Shown in pieces: positions 32,901 through 45,720 of a stretch of DNA of 64,000 nucleotides. How positions within the stretch are numbered: position 1 is the first letter of the stretch; each line of letters opens with the position of its first letter. Below the pieces are notes generated by a model that made no database searches, was not told the origin of the DNA, and saw nothing but the letters and a program-made list of their open reading frames with translations. Source of the DNA: Thermothelomyces thermophilus ATCC 42464 (Eukaryota > Ascomycota > Sordariomycetes > Sordariales > Chaetomiaceae); contig NC_016472.1 in the NCBI RefSeq assembly GCF_000226095.1, positions 7,688,001 through 7,752,000 of the forward strand, read 5' to 3'. The translations under genes were made by a program, and so were the position numbers.

Positions 32901-35351
32901 CACTCGCGTCACTGTACGAAACGGAGGACTGGGGTCTCGACAGCTCTCCATCCCTGCATTCCTCTCCCAACCACTGGGTCGACACAGGCAGCTGGCGACC
33001 TCTGATCACAGACTCCATCGACGTTGGCCGCTCATGATCATTGTCCCCTTCACGATCGAACATCGTGAGCATTGGCCGGATGTCTACCGGCTCGGTCATC
33101 ATGCCGCTGTCGACCATGATCTTGGGCAGTGCTGGAACCTCGGGTGGCGGAGAAGCGCGCCCGCGAATCATGCTGCGGGGAGTGGCAGGCGTAGCGGAGC
33201 GAACACTCCTCCGACTAGGCGTAGCGGCTCCCGCGCACGAGTCATCATCACTATTGTCCAACCCGTTGAGCTCCGCGTACAAGCTCTGCCCGCCTGGAGT
33301 GACCGAGGCGTTGTCAGCAGGAATGCTCGGAGGACTGCTCGGCACCCCGCGTTCCTCGCTGAACTGTCGCGAGCGACGGGACAGAGAACTGCGGCTCATA
33401 CGCAGCCGCATCTTGGGGCCAGACGTTGGCGTCCTGAGGTCAGAGCTGAATGACGGATAGTCCTCATCCTCGCTAGACGTAGAGGCGGTGCTGTCGAACG
33501 AATAATGGTTGCTGGAGTGATGCGGGGGCAGGGGTGGAGGACGCTTGATCGAATTCGCACCCCGAGATGGCCCGGCCTCTGTCTCCGTCGGCGCATCATC
33601 GTCCGACATGTCCTCGACGCCAGTCTGGAAGTCCTCCGTTTCGGTCCCGCGCTCGTGAGCAGTCTCAAAGGCAGCGTCGCTTGTCTCGTTAGCCGTCTCG
33701 AAGTGGTCGCTGCTAGACTCGGGAGGAGCGGCGTTGGTTCCAGAAAGACGGGTGGTTGAACCGCGTCGTGAGAGCGGGCGCGGCGACGGGATCTCGGACT
33801 GGTCCTCCCACTCTGGGTCTTCAACCACCTCGGTCCTGCTGGTTCGTGGGACACCCAGCTGGGTCAACTTGAAGACGGGTTTCTTGGCCTCGCGCAACTC
33901 GGCCTTGCGGATCCTCCTGGGAGCAGGGTTGGGGTCGCTCCTCAGCTTCTCAATTTCGTCCCTGGCATCCTGGAGCATGCGCTTCAACTCCAGCTTCTCC
34001 GTTTTTTCACGGTGGATGTTAGTCCGGAGGGTCTGGATGGTACGCTGAGCGTGGCTGAGCGATGTCTTGAGCGTCTCAGATTCCAGCGCAGAATGCCGGG
34101 GAGTGGGCTTCATGGGCGACGGAGGAGGTGAGTGCTCCGGAGTGTTGTGGTCAGGCGCCGAGTTGGAATCCTCCTCGCTGCCCCCAGCGGGAGCCTCGCG
34201 CTCCAACGCCCGTCCACGCTGAAGAGCCGAGAAGGCCTTGGCCAACTCCTGGTTCTGGCCGGTAAGCTCCTCCACCTTCCGCTGCAGGGCGGAGCGCTCG
34301 GATTCATAGAGCACGGCAGCACGGCGGCTGGTGCCAAGCTCGATTTCGAGGTTCTTGATCTCGGCGGAATGTTTCTCGTCTTGCTTGGCGAGGCTTTCCT
34401 TGACCTCTTCCAGTTCCCTCTGGGCCGCGTTTCTCTCGGCCTGGATGACATTGACGGTTTGCGTGAGCTTCTTTTCGCGCTCCGCCGCCTCCTTCTGCGC
34501 CGCGATGAGCTCGTGAATCTGCGTCTCGAGGTTCCAATTCTCGTCCTTGTACCGGCTCTCGCTCTCGTCCAGACTCTTCAGGCGTTGGTGGAACCCTTCG
34601 ACTTCAATCTCCAACTGTGACCTTTCCGCCTTGACCTCCTTGAGTTCTTCCTCCCTCTCCGAGAGAAGGGCCTGCAGGTTTCGGACCTGTGCGATCAGGG
34701 ACGTGCTTATCTCGGCCGCGAATTCGATATCGTGGATCCTACTCGCGGGCTGGTTGCGGACCTTCCGGTTTTGAACGCCGAACTTTGTTGGCGAGGGCGC
34801 AGCGAGAGTCTCAAACTTAGAGGGGCTAACGGAGCGCTAATAGCACGCATCAGACGGCGTTCCGGGAAAAAAAGGCGGGAAAGACCTACCCTGGCGACAC
34901 CTTTGCTGCCATCCGGGGTGAAGGGTGAGCCTTGGGACTCGTTACTGGGAACCCTCTGCTTAGGAAGCAGGGCGCGAGCACTTTCCCGGGCCACCTCGTT
35001 GTAATCTTTTTCGATCTCAACCAGCCGTTGCCGAAGCTCCGGGCTGAGTTCGGCCTCGGACTGAAGCTGCTCGACTTCGCGGAGTTTCTCGGTGAGCTGC
35101 TTCTGCTGCTGGACTAAGGCAGTTCCTAACTTCCCCGCCTCCTCCATCCGCCGCTCGGTATCCCGCAAATGCGCCTGGATCGCTCGTTTGACCTGCTCGG
35201 CCGAAGACCCGGGGGCCAGGGCGAAGAGGTTGGTATCGAAGTTGGAGTGTCGCAAATGAGCAGGGCCCGAAGGGCTGCCCACGAAGGGGTCGAAGGTATC
35301 GCCGGCAGCCGAGGCCACGACGGCCTCGTGGGAAGGAAGAGAGGTCGCCAT
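29921..35351 (-). CDS. apsA: ApsA/Num1-like cortical anchor protein with coiled coils, EPV repeats and PH domain
   Basis: Large cortical protein that anchors dynein and positions nuclei (Aspergillus ApsA, yeast Num1, fission yeast Mcp5). Minus-strand exons are 35351-34890, 34836-30111 and 30048-29921, coding 5,316 nt (1,771 aa). The start gives MATSLPSHEAVV. Coiled coils occupy about residues 60-135 and 190-340, as in the membrane/mitochondria-binding part of Num1. A proline/glutamate repeat block follows (see the separate entry). A PH domain sits near the C-terminus at about 1475-1590 (WKYTRKAGRGEM, RRYFWVHPYTRTLYWSDRDP, WFNALSYLLLR), expected to bind PIP2. The last small exon adds a Ser/Thr/Pro-rich tail. 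The orthology call rests on the PH sequence and domain order. Confidence 0.9.
31690..32830 (-). repeat. Coding repeat block of about 16 imperfect EP-x units in apsA
   Basis: About sixteen imperfect units, mostly 25-30 residues, share the pattern Leu-Ser/Thr, an Ile/Val, Ser/Thr, then (Asp/Glu/Ser)-(Val/Ile)-Glu-Pro-(Val/Ile), followed by a Pro/Glu-rich spacer. Two neighbouring copies are nearly identical in DNA at a 78-base period (starts at 32421 and 32499), a recent in-frame tandem duplication. Num1 also carries internal repeats, of different sequence. Confidence 0.8.
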
Positions 35352-37384
35352 CGGTGGCGAGGTCGCCAAACAGGCAGGGCAGTCGAGGTTAGTGCTGCCA
35401 AGGCCAGAAGTCCCCTTGGATGCGGAATGCAAGATCCCTTCACCACGCGAGATCCAACATGTGAGGAGACGCGAGACTGTGTCGCAAAGAACAATAAAGG
35501 AAAAAGGAAACAAAGAAGGAGAGTAGCTGTTGTGTCGTCAATAAGAACAAGACAAGTGTCGCAAAGGAGCAACCAATATTACAAGTAGTGGATATGGGCG
35601 TAATAGCGAACGAAAGAAAACACAAAACAAGAGAGCGAAGACACGGCGTCGGTTTGGCAGAGAAGTCGTTGTGCTTTGATAGGGGCCCAGAAGACGCGAC
35701 CCCTCGGGCGGTGCTGTTGTTGACGTTCTCGTAATCGCAGGCACGGGGGAAAGTCGGGGGGGGGTGTGTGTGCGCGCTGTGCGATTGCTGAGCTGACGCG
35801 CCGGACCCAGCGAATCAGACTCCTCCCAACCGTAAACCACCGAAACAAAAGAGGAGCAAACCGCGCGCGGAACCGGTAGGCGGACAGGCGCGGTCTGACG
35901 CAAACGAAACTTATTAGGGGAAGAAAACAAAAAAGAAATCGGAGCGACGACTCGGACACTGCAGGAAATCGAATCCAGCAGCGAGGAAGGCAGGTGCCTG
36001 CTGGACGGATCGAGGGAAGAGGGGCGACGGGATCAGTCCAGTGCAACAAGAGGGAGCATCCATCCGGGGTGCGCAAGGGAGATTTTTGGACTCCGCTCGA
36101 GAGTCATCTTGGCCTCAGGCAGCAATGGTGCTGCTCCACCCCGGTCACTGCCAAGGCACCAGCCAGCATCTCAAATTCCGTTGCTTCTTCTGGTTCCGAG
36201 GTTTCTCGAATGGACGTGGAACAACGTAATCTGCCATCAATGAGCGATCGTCTGCTGCGAGCACAGCCTTGCCGGGGGCGCACGAATGGTTCTGTACCCA
36301 GTAAGGAATGATTATGCCCTCGGTGTGTTTTGCAAACCTCTGCGCGCCGGCACCGATGACGGGAATTCTAAGTACAGATAGATGTGTAGGTACTCGGTAG
36401 TTACTTAACGTTGGTAGGGGATTTCATCGTTAATCCGAATCTTACTAGTCAGCAAAACGGCCCAGCCCGAACAGCAGAGCCTCTCATCAAAGGCAGCGCC
36501 TGACTGACGTACCCCTGCTCTGCGCTTCATCAGACGGGGCCATTCCATCTCCTGCGCCGAAACCCGAACATAACCCAGACGGGGACCCTGGTACGACTAG
36601 CTGATTTCCCGAGATCCACCCCCGGAGATGGCAGGAATATGCAATTTTACCTGACTTGCGACAACCTCCAGTGAACCCCGGCCAAGGGTCCCCATTCACA
36701 TCCGCCGCTGCCGTTTCAGGCGGCCGCCGGCCCCATGCATTACTTGTAATCCGTACATACAGAACGCATTCCTGGCTTGCGGAATATCTACTATAATTAC
36801 TGAGCCCGCCTCTGGCCTCCTCAACTTTCATCGAGTTCGTCGAACCAGAAGACGTAGGATACCGTACATGCTTGTGAGGCAAAGGTTTGTCGAGAACTGG
36901 TTGGGCTGCTGGAGGGCGACAGCTGCATGTGTTTCATCGTGGTGGAGGTTGCACGTCCCTTCACATACTAGTGTATAGTAGCATGTAGCCAGCCGCGATC
37001 TCGTGTCCCTCCCTCTAGCAGAGTCCGTATTGATCATCTACCAGAAGTGTAACCCATAACCCAGTCTGATAGTAAAATCATGGCTCATTCGTCGTTGTTG
37101 TCGTAAGGTGTGCCTATTCTATCCATCCCTGTGCTCTTGTTGGCACTTTTCCCTCCCCTGTAAACTGCAATGCTACAAACCACACCAGGCCCTAAACTCC
37201 CCCGATGCTCGCTCGTCCAACTCCGAAATCGAAAACAATCCAGCAGATCAGAACCACTTCTTTACGCTCCACCATCATCGATCATGAATGTCCCCGGGCC
37301 CGAATGTTTGTTCGGCGGCCCCGGATCCTCTCGCACGTACGTGCAGTTACATTCCCAACATGTCGTGCGTGACTCATCACATCA
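35352..37384. other. Intergenic region upstream of apsA
   Basis: Two kilobases between the REV3 stop and the apsA start; both genes are on the minus strand. It should hold the apsA promoter and a long leader. A G-run lies at 35758-35764 beside GT repeats. No gene is supported. Confidence 0.5.
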
Positions 37385-40300
37385 TCACCAATCCAGCCCG
37401 TCGCTCCCCCCTCCCTGCTCGACCCTGGCGCCCAACCGGCCCAGCACGGGCTCCAGCGTCCGCCTCTCGGCCGCGACGCGGGCGCGCTGCTTGACACGCG
37501 TGTAGAAGACGGGGCAGTCCCGGCTGTCGCACGGCACCTCGCCCTCGAGCGGCGCGAACCCGGCGCAGCTCTGGCACACCCTGACGACGTCGTCGTACCG
37601 CCTCTGCTCCGCGCTCAGCCGCGCCCGCAGGAGCGCCATGGTCGTCGACGGGGCGGCCGCGCAGCGCCCGCACAGGGGGAGGGGCCGTTGCTGCTCGTCG
37701 ACCGGCTTGGAGGACATCTTGACGTTGCAGGCTAGGCAGGAGGTGGAAGACATGAAGAACTCGAGTGTCTTCTTGCCGGTATCTCTGCCGGTGTTGTTGC
37801 CGTGCCTGTTCGCGGTGGTGGCGCGCGTAGTAGCCGTGAGGGCCGACGTGGTCTCGAGGCGGCGGACCGGCTGGACCTTGGGCATCTCGTCGTACCAGGC
37901 GCGGACGTTGGCCCCGACGAGGTTAAAGATGCGCTCGAGCGGCGGGATGAGGTTCTTGGATATATAGTAGTCGGCGTCGAGCGACGCGTGTGGGTCGTTG
38001 AGCAGGTCCTCGGGCGCAACGCACCGGTCGATGAGCCGCGCCCCCGGCGCCCCCGCCATGACCACGTACGGCACCCGCTCGCCGTATTGCGGTTCCGCGC
38101 GCTGGTCCTCGAGCATGCGCTTCGTGCTGATGAGGGCCCCCGGCGGACCGGGCCCTTTGGCGCTGTAGGAACCTAGCCGCACTTCCTTGGCGAAGACGAA
38201 ATCCTGGACGGAGACGGCGCCCCGCATGATCTTGGAGCACTGGGATTGGAAATACTCCTTGACCTGGCTGAGGTCGGCCGTCTCGAAGAGAATCCTGAGC
38301 GCCTTCTCCTCGATCTTCTGCTCCGCCGGTGTGCCATCGCGCCGGACCGTTTCGATCCCCTTCGCATCGAACTCTGGCACGGTCTGATCGCGGCTCTCGT
38401 ACTTGTAGCCGACATACCGCTTCTTGGCGAGCAACACGCACGGGTGGTAGACCTTCTCGAACTTGAGCTTCACCGGCCGCGGGTTGAGCTTGGTAATCTC
38501 CTCGGCGATCTCGGCGCCGATGTCGAACGCCTGCTCTCGCGTCTTCCCCTTGAGGTAGACGAACAAGCTGTCGGTGTCGCCGTAGACGACCTCTGCACCC
38601 CATCGCTCGACCGAGTGAATGTAGGCAATGGCTCGTTCGAGAGTCTCACGGCCCGTCTGCACGATGCTGTCGGCAATCTCGGAGCACGGCATCCTGCCAG
38701 AGAAGGAGGCTGACGTATACCCATAGGTGACGTTGGCAAGGAGTTTCAGCGCAAGCTGCCGGTTGTTGAGGAGCTTCTGGAGCGTCCTGTCGTCCTTATC
38801 CTCCTTCATGCCGCTCTTGACCATCATCCGGGTCTCTAGGATCTCTGTGAGCATCTTGGCGAGGAGCGACTTGCGGATCTCGGGCTTGGTGTACATCATT
38901 CCGTTCGGGGCGATGTTGATGTGGTCTTTTAGGAGCTTGAGTAGCCCTTCCCTTCTCCGGTAGTCGGTGAAGCCGAGCTTGTTGGTCCCACGCCAGCTGA
39001 CAATGCGACCGAGGCATGTCGAATAGCAGTAGTTGTACGCAATCATCACGCTAGGGTAGAGACTCTGGAAGTCCAGGACCAGTAACGGGCTGGGGTAGAA
39101 GGCGCTATGTGGCTCCATTACCAGGGGTAGACACTCCAAGGCATTCTGGGCACCAACCTGCTTCCTGCTGGGCGAAACCAACAGGAAGTTCTCCGGCTTG
39201 GCGATCCGGAACATGATAGACTCGACTTTGAACTGCGAGCCCCTCGAGAAGACAGAGAAGAAATCCACGCCAAGGAGCCTCGCCTGCTCGCTAGTTCGGG
39301 GAATTAGCTCGTTGGCCTCCAATATCTCAATGTCCATGCGCGTCCTCCTGAGGTAATAACGCAGAACCTTGCCGATATCTCGGGGGCGTCCGCTCAACCA
39401 CCAGTCTGTCAGAGCCCGCCAAGAGAAGTGCGGGATACGACGGTGCAGGAGATGCCAGACCACGTTCTCCATGCTGTACTGGAGAAGGTCGAGCTCGCCT
39501 CGCATGGCCCTCCAGATGTTGATGATGTGCCTGCCCGTCACATGGAGCATGGACGTGGTCCTGAAACCCCACCGGTCGGCGTCCTTGCCCGACCTGCCGA
39601 ATGACTCGGATTTGGTGCGCGAGAACTCATTGCACAGGTCGTAGTCATACTTGAGCATTGCTCGCTCAATCAGATAACCCCAAGAGCTGCCGTGGACTTC
39701 GTATCCCGTGAGTATATCTGGGTCATGCGCCCGCACAATCTCCACCATCCTGACCATGAGGTCAAGCTCCGAGGTTTCTTCAACCACCTCGACAGAAGTC
39801 TGGCTGCGTATCTGCTTGGCCAGGTCGCCGTCTTCCGAGAGGACAACGATACCGCATATTGTGTTGTCGGCAGACTGGCTGCCGAGCAGGCATTGCTCGT
39901 CGGACCTCAGACACCAGAAGATGCACTGGACCTCGTCATGCTCCGGGTTTGGAACCAGCTTTCCCCTGCTGTTGACGTGTATCTCGAGGCTCATTGTGCT
40001 CATGTACTGCGCCTCGTGCTGGACGCTAGTCGATTTTTGCCTCTGCGAGTACTTGAAGCCATATATGTTCCTCGGTGTAGGGCCGACGATCTGAGACGGG
40101 TCTGTCCTCTGCCCTTGTGTTACAGGTGGCGGCCGGTGAGACTGAACCCCTTGATCCTTTTGTGCCCTGGCCTTGACCTTCTCGTCCCACCATTTCTTGA
40201 CCTCAGCAAAGGTCGGAGGGGGGCGGGCTATCTCCCAACTCCTCAAGGAGCACCGGAGTTGCCGTCGTTCGAACGCCGACTCCATCTCTGAAAGATCGGG

Positions 40301-42704
40301 CGCCTGTTCTGGCTTAAGCCCATTCGTAGCCGGAGACTGACCTGTTGGATCAAAATCGGGCAGGTACGGAACTGTGTTGCCTTCCAGTCGGTATTCCCTA
40401 CCAGCATATTCTCTTGGCCTCGGTGGCACGTCCTCATCCTTGCTGTAAAACGCGTCCTGGTAAATGACATCAGGGAGCCCATAGGATTGCATTGTCGAGC
40501 GCACCTCTGCCGCAGACGGCGGCATGCTATCGAGAATGTACATCGTAGTCCCACCGCTCCAATGAAGTTTTGGTCGCCGAGGTGCGCTGGGGGATGTGGA
40601 AGCAGTCATCGGTGTTCGAAAGGGCGAGGTTCCAGAATCAAACGTAGGTTCTGGGACGGACACCAGCAGGAGGGGATCAGATGACGCTTGCTTCTTTGTG
40701 GAGCCACTTGATAGATCGCCGTCGCTCCGCTGCGAAGAGCTTTTCTGGCTGAGTCGCAATATCGTGTCGGGATCGCGATGATCTTTGACCACTGGGAAAC
40801 CGAGGGTTTGGTTCCCTTGGGACTTCTGAGAGCTCCCTTTACCAGACAGTCTTTTAGGCTGTGAGGAAGCCGCCAGCATGGTGGGCGTGCTTCGGGGCAG
40901 GAGGAACTCAGTTCTGACTCCCGCAAACCTCGATTCGGGATGGTGTGAGCCAAGAGAAACTTTGCCGAAACCTTTTCTCTCGTCATCGTACCTCACCCGT
41001 TTAGGCGGGACCTCATCTAGAACAGCTGGTGAAGCGCGCTTTGGGTGACCTGATCCAACCGCTTCCAGGATCGCTGAGTGGTCATTTTCTCTTGATGTTA
41101 GTTCCAGCTCGGCGGCCTTGGAGAGGATCTCCTTCGGCAATGGAATGACGGGTCGCCTGCCAGAGCGCAGCCCGCTGACACCAAAACCTCCGTCTAGGCC
41201 CTCAATGTCGCGTTTTAGCTTCGCGACCAGACTTTGAGGCTGCTCATTTGCACTGCCGGGAATGGTCCCCGCCTCCCCATCGTATGTAGAGGCGGTAGCA
41301 GCGTCTTTTCGGCTTGGTCTCTGCTTCATGTTTCCCACGGGCGCCGTTACCTCTCCAGTATTTGCCAGGTCCTCATCCAAATCTTCAGCAAAGAGCTGCT
41401 GCTCCCCCTCCTCGGAGACGTCAAGCTCAAGAATTCCTTTTTCGTCAATCTGGATGCTGCTGGCGACGTCAGAATGCCCTTGAAGCAGGCGATCCTCGAG
41501 GCCTAACGCTGGGAGCAAATTCTCGGGGAATAAGTCCTCGACGGATTGGATGACGGTCTTTACGGTGTCTCCGTGGGGGACCGGTTGGACGTAATTCGAG
41601 AAGGTCAAGTCTGTCCCGTCCTGTTTGCTCTCCTGCTCGATCAGCTCCTGCACCTGCTCTCGATATTCTTCCTCGTGGATCCAGTTGGTCGGCTGCGAAT
41701 AACGCGGGTCGGCGGACATGGTGACCAGCGCCTCCTGGGGAAACGGGCTACTCCCAGGCTTCAACTTGCCCATCCGCTTCAGCCTGCGCTTGGTCTCATC
41801 CCTCCACAGCCCAGCCATGCTGTGAACGAGTTTCAAGTCAGAGGGGATTGGGCGTTCTCGCTCGATGAAGTCGTGGTGCAGGGGCCGCTCTTTGACCGCC
41901 TTGCGGTTCAAGATATGCTGCACGCAGATGTCCACCTCGATGGAGCAATGGCTGACCCGGGGGAGCTCGGCCTCGTCAGTGATGGCTTCGGGGAGGATCG
42001 TATTGCTGTCCCAGATGCGGGGAGGGTCATCAGGACCCGCAGGGTCAGGGACTGGGGCGCGAAACTTGACATTCTCGGCATCGAGGTAGTCACAGCCGTA
42101 TAGGTTATAGTCGGTCATGAACTGGAGGAGATACTGCAAGTGCGCCTCGTAGGGCTGGAACTTCTGGCCCATAACAACCCCTTGCAGCAGGAGATCGGCC
42201 AGCCGACTCATAACAGCCGGGTTCAGCATGTAAATCTTGAGATAGAAGCGGTACCCAACGTGAAAGCCATAAAAGGGCACGCCCTTGACCAGAGTCACCC
42301 GGGCAACGAATGACGGCGCCTCGCGGTACTGGTCCCTGCGATAACTGACCGCTAGCGCGCGGTCAATGGAGAGATGTAGTCGGTAGATGTACTCGGACAC
42401 TGCACCTGGAGATGAGAATCCGATGCTCGCGGCGCACGACACGACCAGCTAGCTGCCCAGACGACTCACCTGTGGGCTTGTCCAGGGGTCCTCGGTACTC
42501 GATGAAGAGGTAGGGGAATGCCCCGTGAATGTGGGCGCACACTTTCTGCCCGGTCTCAGTCGATCCGAACACGCGGATGACGGGGACCTTGGGCTGCTTG
42601 CTGGCCTCTATGAGCGGGGCATCCTTGCGCAGCTGAGGGTCATATCGAGTTGGAGTGGCTTGGTAGTGGTCGATGCAGTTGAGTCGGACCCGAAACGCGT
42701 CCAT
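37385..42704 (-). CDS. REV3: DNA polymerase zeta catalytic subunit Rev3
   Basis: B-family polymerase for translesion synthesis and induced mutagenesis. Minus-strand exons are 42704-42470 and 42405-37385 (intron 42406-42469), coding 5,256 nt (1,751 aa). The start gives MDAFRVRLNCIDHYQATPTR. The N-terminal part ends in a long divergent region (about residues 280-740), normal for Rev3. Polymerase motifs are intact: A, DFQSLYPSVMIAYNY (about 1188); B, LKLLANVTYGYTSASFSGRM (about 1302); C, YGDTDSLF (about 1357) with both catalytic aspartates. The C-terminus has two cysteine modules, CLACNVKM..CGRC (about 1637-1662) and CQSC..CDSRDC (about 1688-1710); the second holds the [4Fe-4S] cluster and contacts accessory subunits in relatives. 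Confidence 0.96.
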
Positions 42705-43319
42705 CTTTGGCCGTGGAATCGAGTCTCGGCGTCGGAGAACCGAACGCGGGACCAAGTTGTCATCTTGGGTTCTCCAATCCCGCTTTCGACTGGCAGTCAG
42801 TGAAGATACAACATCGACATCGAGCGCGTCTGGTTCGGATCCCAATCCGGAAATCCGTACCGCTGCAGAACGCGCCGGCGGCTGCAAGTTCCGCGCAGTT
42901 CGCGCCGCTGAAGAGCGGAAAGTTGCCCGAGCACGTACGGAGTAAAATTAGGCAGAACTCGCCGATGTCGACTACACCTTATCCACTCGAAAAAAGAAAA
43001 CAGAGGCAAATAGCCATCGCTAAACGCTCTTCCAATTTTTAATAATACCCTTAAATGGTATTCCTAATCATTTGTTTGGTTTGAAAGTGGAGGGCATTGT
43101 GGCAAAAACAAAAAGGTGCCTTGAAAAGCCGTCATGAGCAGCAAGGGTTAGGGTTGGATTTGATCGGTTTGGTGGAAGATTCGCCTCCAATGAGCCCGTT
43201 GAACGACAAACTCCCAAGTCACCTTTCCACGCCCCAACTCCCATCCTGAGTCCCGGTTCAGCAACTAAAGTGTTCGCAGCTAACTCGAAGCCTGCGAATC
43301 AATACTCCAGCCACCAATA
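42705..43319. promoter_or_regulatory. Divergent REV3/SLU7 promoter region
   Basis: 615 bases between head-to-head genes. It holds TACGGAGTA at 42936-42944 and a telobox-like GGGTTAGGGTTGG at 43145-43157, about 165 bases before SLU7. No gene is seen. Confidence 0.5.
43145..43157. promoter_or_regulatory. Telobox-like element upstream of SLU7
   Basis: GGGTTAGGGTTGG is identical to thirteen bases of the element at 3464-3477 in the VAS1 upstream region. Binding by a Tbf1-like Myb factor is inference. Confidence 0.4.
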
Positions 43320-44564
43320 ATGCCTCCTCCACCTTCAAGGCGACCAGAGAGGACGGTGGCCGCCCCAGCGGCGACCCCAGAGAGCGGATCCGGCGCCGGC
43401 GCAGCCCGCAAGGTGGACAACATCTACATCCCCTCGTACATCAGCAAGCAGCCCTTTTACGTCAGCGGGCTCGACGACCATGACGACTCGCTCCAGCATC
43501 AGCGCCGGACGACGCACGACGACGAAAACTTCACCTTCGAGCGGGGCGGCAAGAAGGTCGGCGCGGCCCGGACGAAATGGGTCAAGGGCGCGTGCGAGAA
43601 CTGCGGCGCCATGGGCCACAAGAAGAAGGACTGCCTCGAGCGCCCGCGCAAGGTCGGCGCCAAGTACACGGGCAAGGACATCCAGGCCGACCGGACCGTC
43701 AAGGAGGTCAAGCTGGGATACGAGGCGAAGCGGGACATCTGGGCGGCGTACGATCCAAGGCAGTACCAGGAGGTCGTGGAGGAGTATAACCTGCTCGAGG
43801 AGGCGCGCCGGAAACTACAGGGCGAGCAAGGCGACAAGAAGGAGTACGAGGAAGGGTTCAAGTATGCCGAGGAGTCGGAACTGGGCAAGGACAAGACGGT
43901 CAAGCAGTCGATGAGGATACGGGAGGACACGGCGAAGTACCTGCTGAACCTCGATTCCGACTCGGCCAAGTACAACCCCAAAAAGCGCGCGCTGGTGGAC
44001 GGCGGCGCGATTGGCGACAAGTCGGCGCAACTCTTCGCCGAGGAGAGCTTTCTCCGGGCGTCGGGAGAGGCAGCCGAGTTCGAGAAGGCGCAGAGGTACG
44101 CCTGGGAAGCGCAGGAGAAGACGGGAGACACCTCGCTGCATCTGCAGGCCAACCCGACCGCGGGAGCATTGGCGCGGAAGAAGGAGAGCGAAGAGAGGGA
44201 GGCGAAGCGGAGGAAACGAGCCGAGATGCTCGCGAGCCAGTACGGCGAGCAACCTACCGTCCCCGACGCCTTGAAGGCCGCCATCACCGAGTCCGAGACG
44301 TTCGTCGAGTACGACGAGGCCGGTCTCATCAAGGGTGCGCCCAGGAAGGAGGCCAAGTCCAAGTACCCCGAGGACGTCTTCATCAACAATCACACATCTG
44401 TCTGGGGCAGTTGGTGGTCCGACTTCAAATGGGGATATGCATGCTGTCATTCGTTTGTCAAAAACAGTTATTGCACGGGCGAGTTGGGAAAGCAGGCGCT
44501 CGAACAAGCGAATCAGTGGGACCGACAGGCAGCGGAGGATGGCGACGGTGCCCAAAATACATAG
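43320..44564 (+). CDS. SLU7: Pre-mRNA-splicing factor Slu7
   Basis: Second-step splicing factor that helps choose the 3' splice site. Single exon, 414 aa, with a clear family match along its length. A CCHC zinc knuckle lies at about residues 92-105 (CENCGAMGHKKKDC). Other conserved parts are VDNIYIPSYISKQPFYV near the start, DRTVKEVKLGYEAKRDIWA in the middle and VWGSWWSDFKWGYACCHSFV near the end, which is the Prp18-proximal C-terminal signature. No intron is visible. The start is the ATG at 43320, preceded by a divergent promoter shared with REV3. Confidence 0.95.
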   Translation: MPPPPSRRPERTVAAPAATPESGSGAGAARKVDNIYIPSYISKQPFYVSGLDDHDDSLQHQRRTTHDDENFTFERGGKKVGAARTKWVKGACENCGAMGHKKKDCLERPRKVGAKYTGKDIQADRTVKEVKLGYEAKRDIWAAYDPRQYQEVVEEYNLLEEARRKLQGEQGDKKEYEEGFKYAEESELGKDKTVKQSMRIREDTAKYLLNLDSDSAKYNPKKRALVDGGAIGDKSAQLFAEESFLRASGEAAEFEKAQRYAWEAQEKTGDTSLHLQANPTAGALARKKESEEREAKRRKRAEMLASQYGEQPTVPDALKAAITESETFVEYDEAGLIKGAPRKEAKSKYPEDVFINNHTSVWGSWWSDFKWGYACCHSFVKNSYCTGELGKQALEQANQWDRQAAEDGDGAQNT

Positions 44565-44912
44565 TTCTTAATGATACCCTGAATCTTGTCGCCCTCAAGT
44601 CACAACAGTCACACGCCCTCATGACCGAGGGGTTCCAGGAAGCCCGGATCCCAAGCACTCAGATGTTCTGAAAACCCCATCACCAAATGCACAGGCGGAA
44701 ACGTAGTCTTTGGCCTTTAAGGAGGAGAGGCGGCTCCAATGATTGGTGACTGCTGAGTTTGTATCGTACGTGCAAATCTTGATGCATTCCACTCCCTTGA
44801 CTATAAACGCCGTAAGAGCATGATGCAGAGGTCAAAAGTCCCCACCCAGATCGATTTTCGCAGCCCGTCCCGTGCAGTCCCAACCATTGTTCTGATGAAA
44901 AGCGCCCCGGAT
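44565..44912. other. Convergent spacer between SLU7 and RPS9
   Basis: 348 bases between two convergent 3' ends; probable 3' UTRs. No repeat or gene is seen. Confidence 0.5.
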
Positions 44913-45720
44913 TTACTCGTCATCCTCCTCTTCCGCACCCTCGTCACCCTTCTCGGCGGCCTTGGCCTTCTTCCTCCTGACACGGCCAGGGCGACCACCG
45001 CCGAACGGCGAGTTGAGAGCAAAGTCGATGTGCTTCTGCGAGTCGAGACGGACGATGAAGGAAGGGACGTTGACGATCTGCTTGCCGACGCGAATGTGGC
45101 GCTGGCGGATCAGGACACGGGCATGGTGGATCGACTTGGCAAGACCAAGCTTGTAGACCAGAGTCTGGAGGCGGCGCTCCAAGAAGTCCTCAGCCTTCAG
45201 GGCCAGGACATAATCGAGCTTCATGCGGGACTCGTCAAGCACACCGACACGGACGAGGCGGCGAATGAGGGCATTGCCTTCGAAGAGACGCTTGGGGTCC
45301 TTCTCGTCGAGGGTGAGCAGCTCACTGAACGAGCCAACGTCAGCTCGAACTGTCGAAAAGAGAGGACAAAACCCGCCCGGGGTTACTTACCGGGCAGCAC
45401 GACGAATCTTGGAGAGGGTGAGGAGCACGCGCCAGACCTCACGCTTGTTGCGGAGACCGTACTCGCCAACGAGCTTCAGCTCGGAGTCCCTGGGGTTCCG
45501 GAAGTCAGTCCATGATCACAATCGACATGAGCAGAGGCAAGCTGCTGCTCAGTGGCCGGTGATGCCTGCGAGCGTGCGCGGAGACGGCTTCGCGAGTCAA
45601 CCGCCGCGCAGAGGCTGCAATTGACGGAAAGTGAAAAATCAAGGATCAAACGCACAAACGAGCGGCCTCGAAGGGACGACGCGGGACCTTAGCGGTCTTG
45701 GAGTACGAACGCGGCGCCAT
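44913..45720 (-). CDS. RPS9: 40S ribosomal protein S9 (uS4)
   Basis: Small-subunit ribosomal protein that contacts helix 16-18 of 18S rRNA. Minus-strand exons are 45720-45656, 45489-45391 and 45324-44913 with introns of 166 and 66 nt, coding 576 nt (191 aa). The start is [20 protein letters not shown]; splicing yields [20 protein letters not shown] and [20 protein letters not shown]. The S4 RNA-binding region follows ([20 protein letters not shown]) and the acidic tail is typical of fungi. It is head-to-head with RPL21, suggesting shared control. Confidence 0.97.
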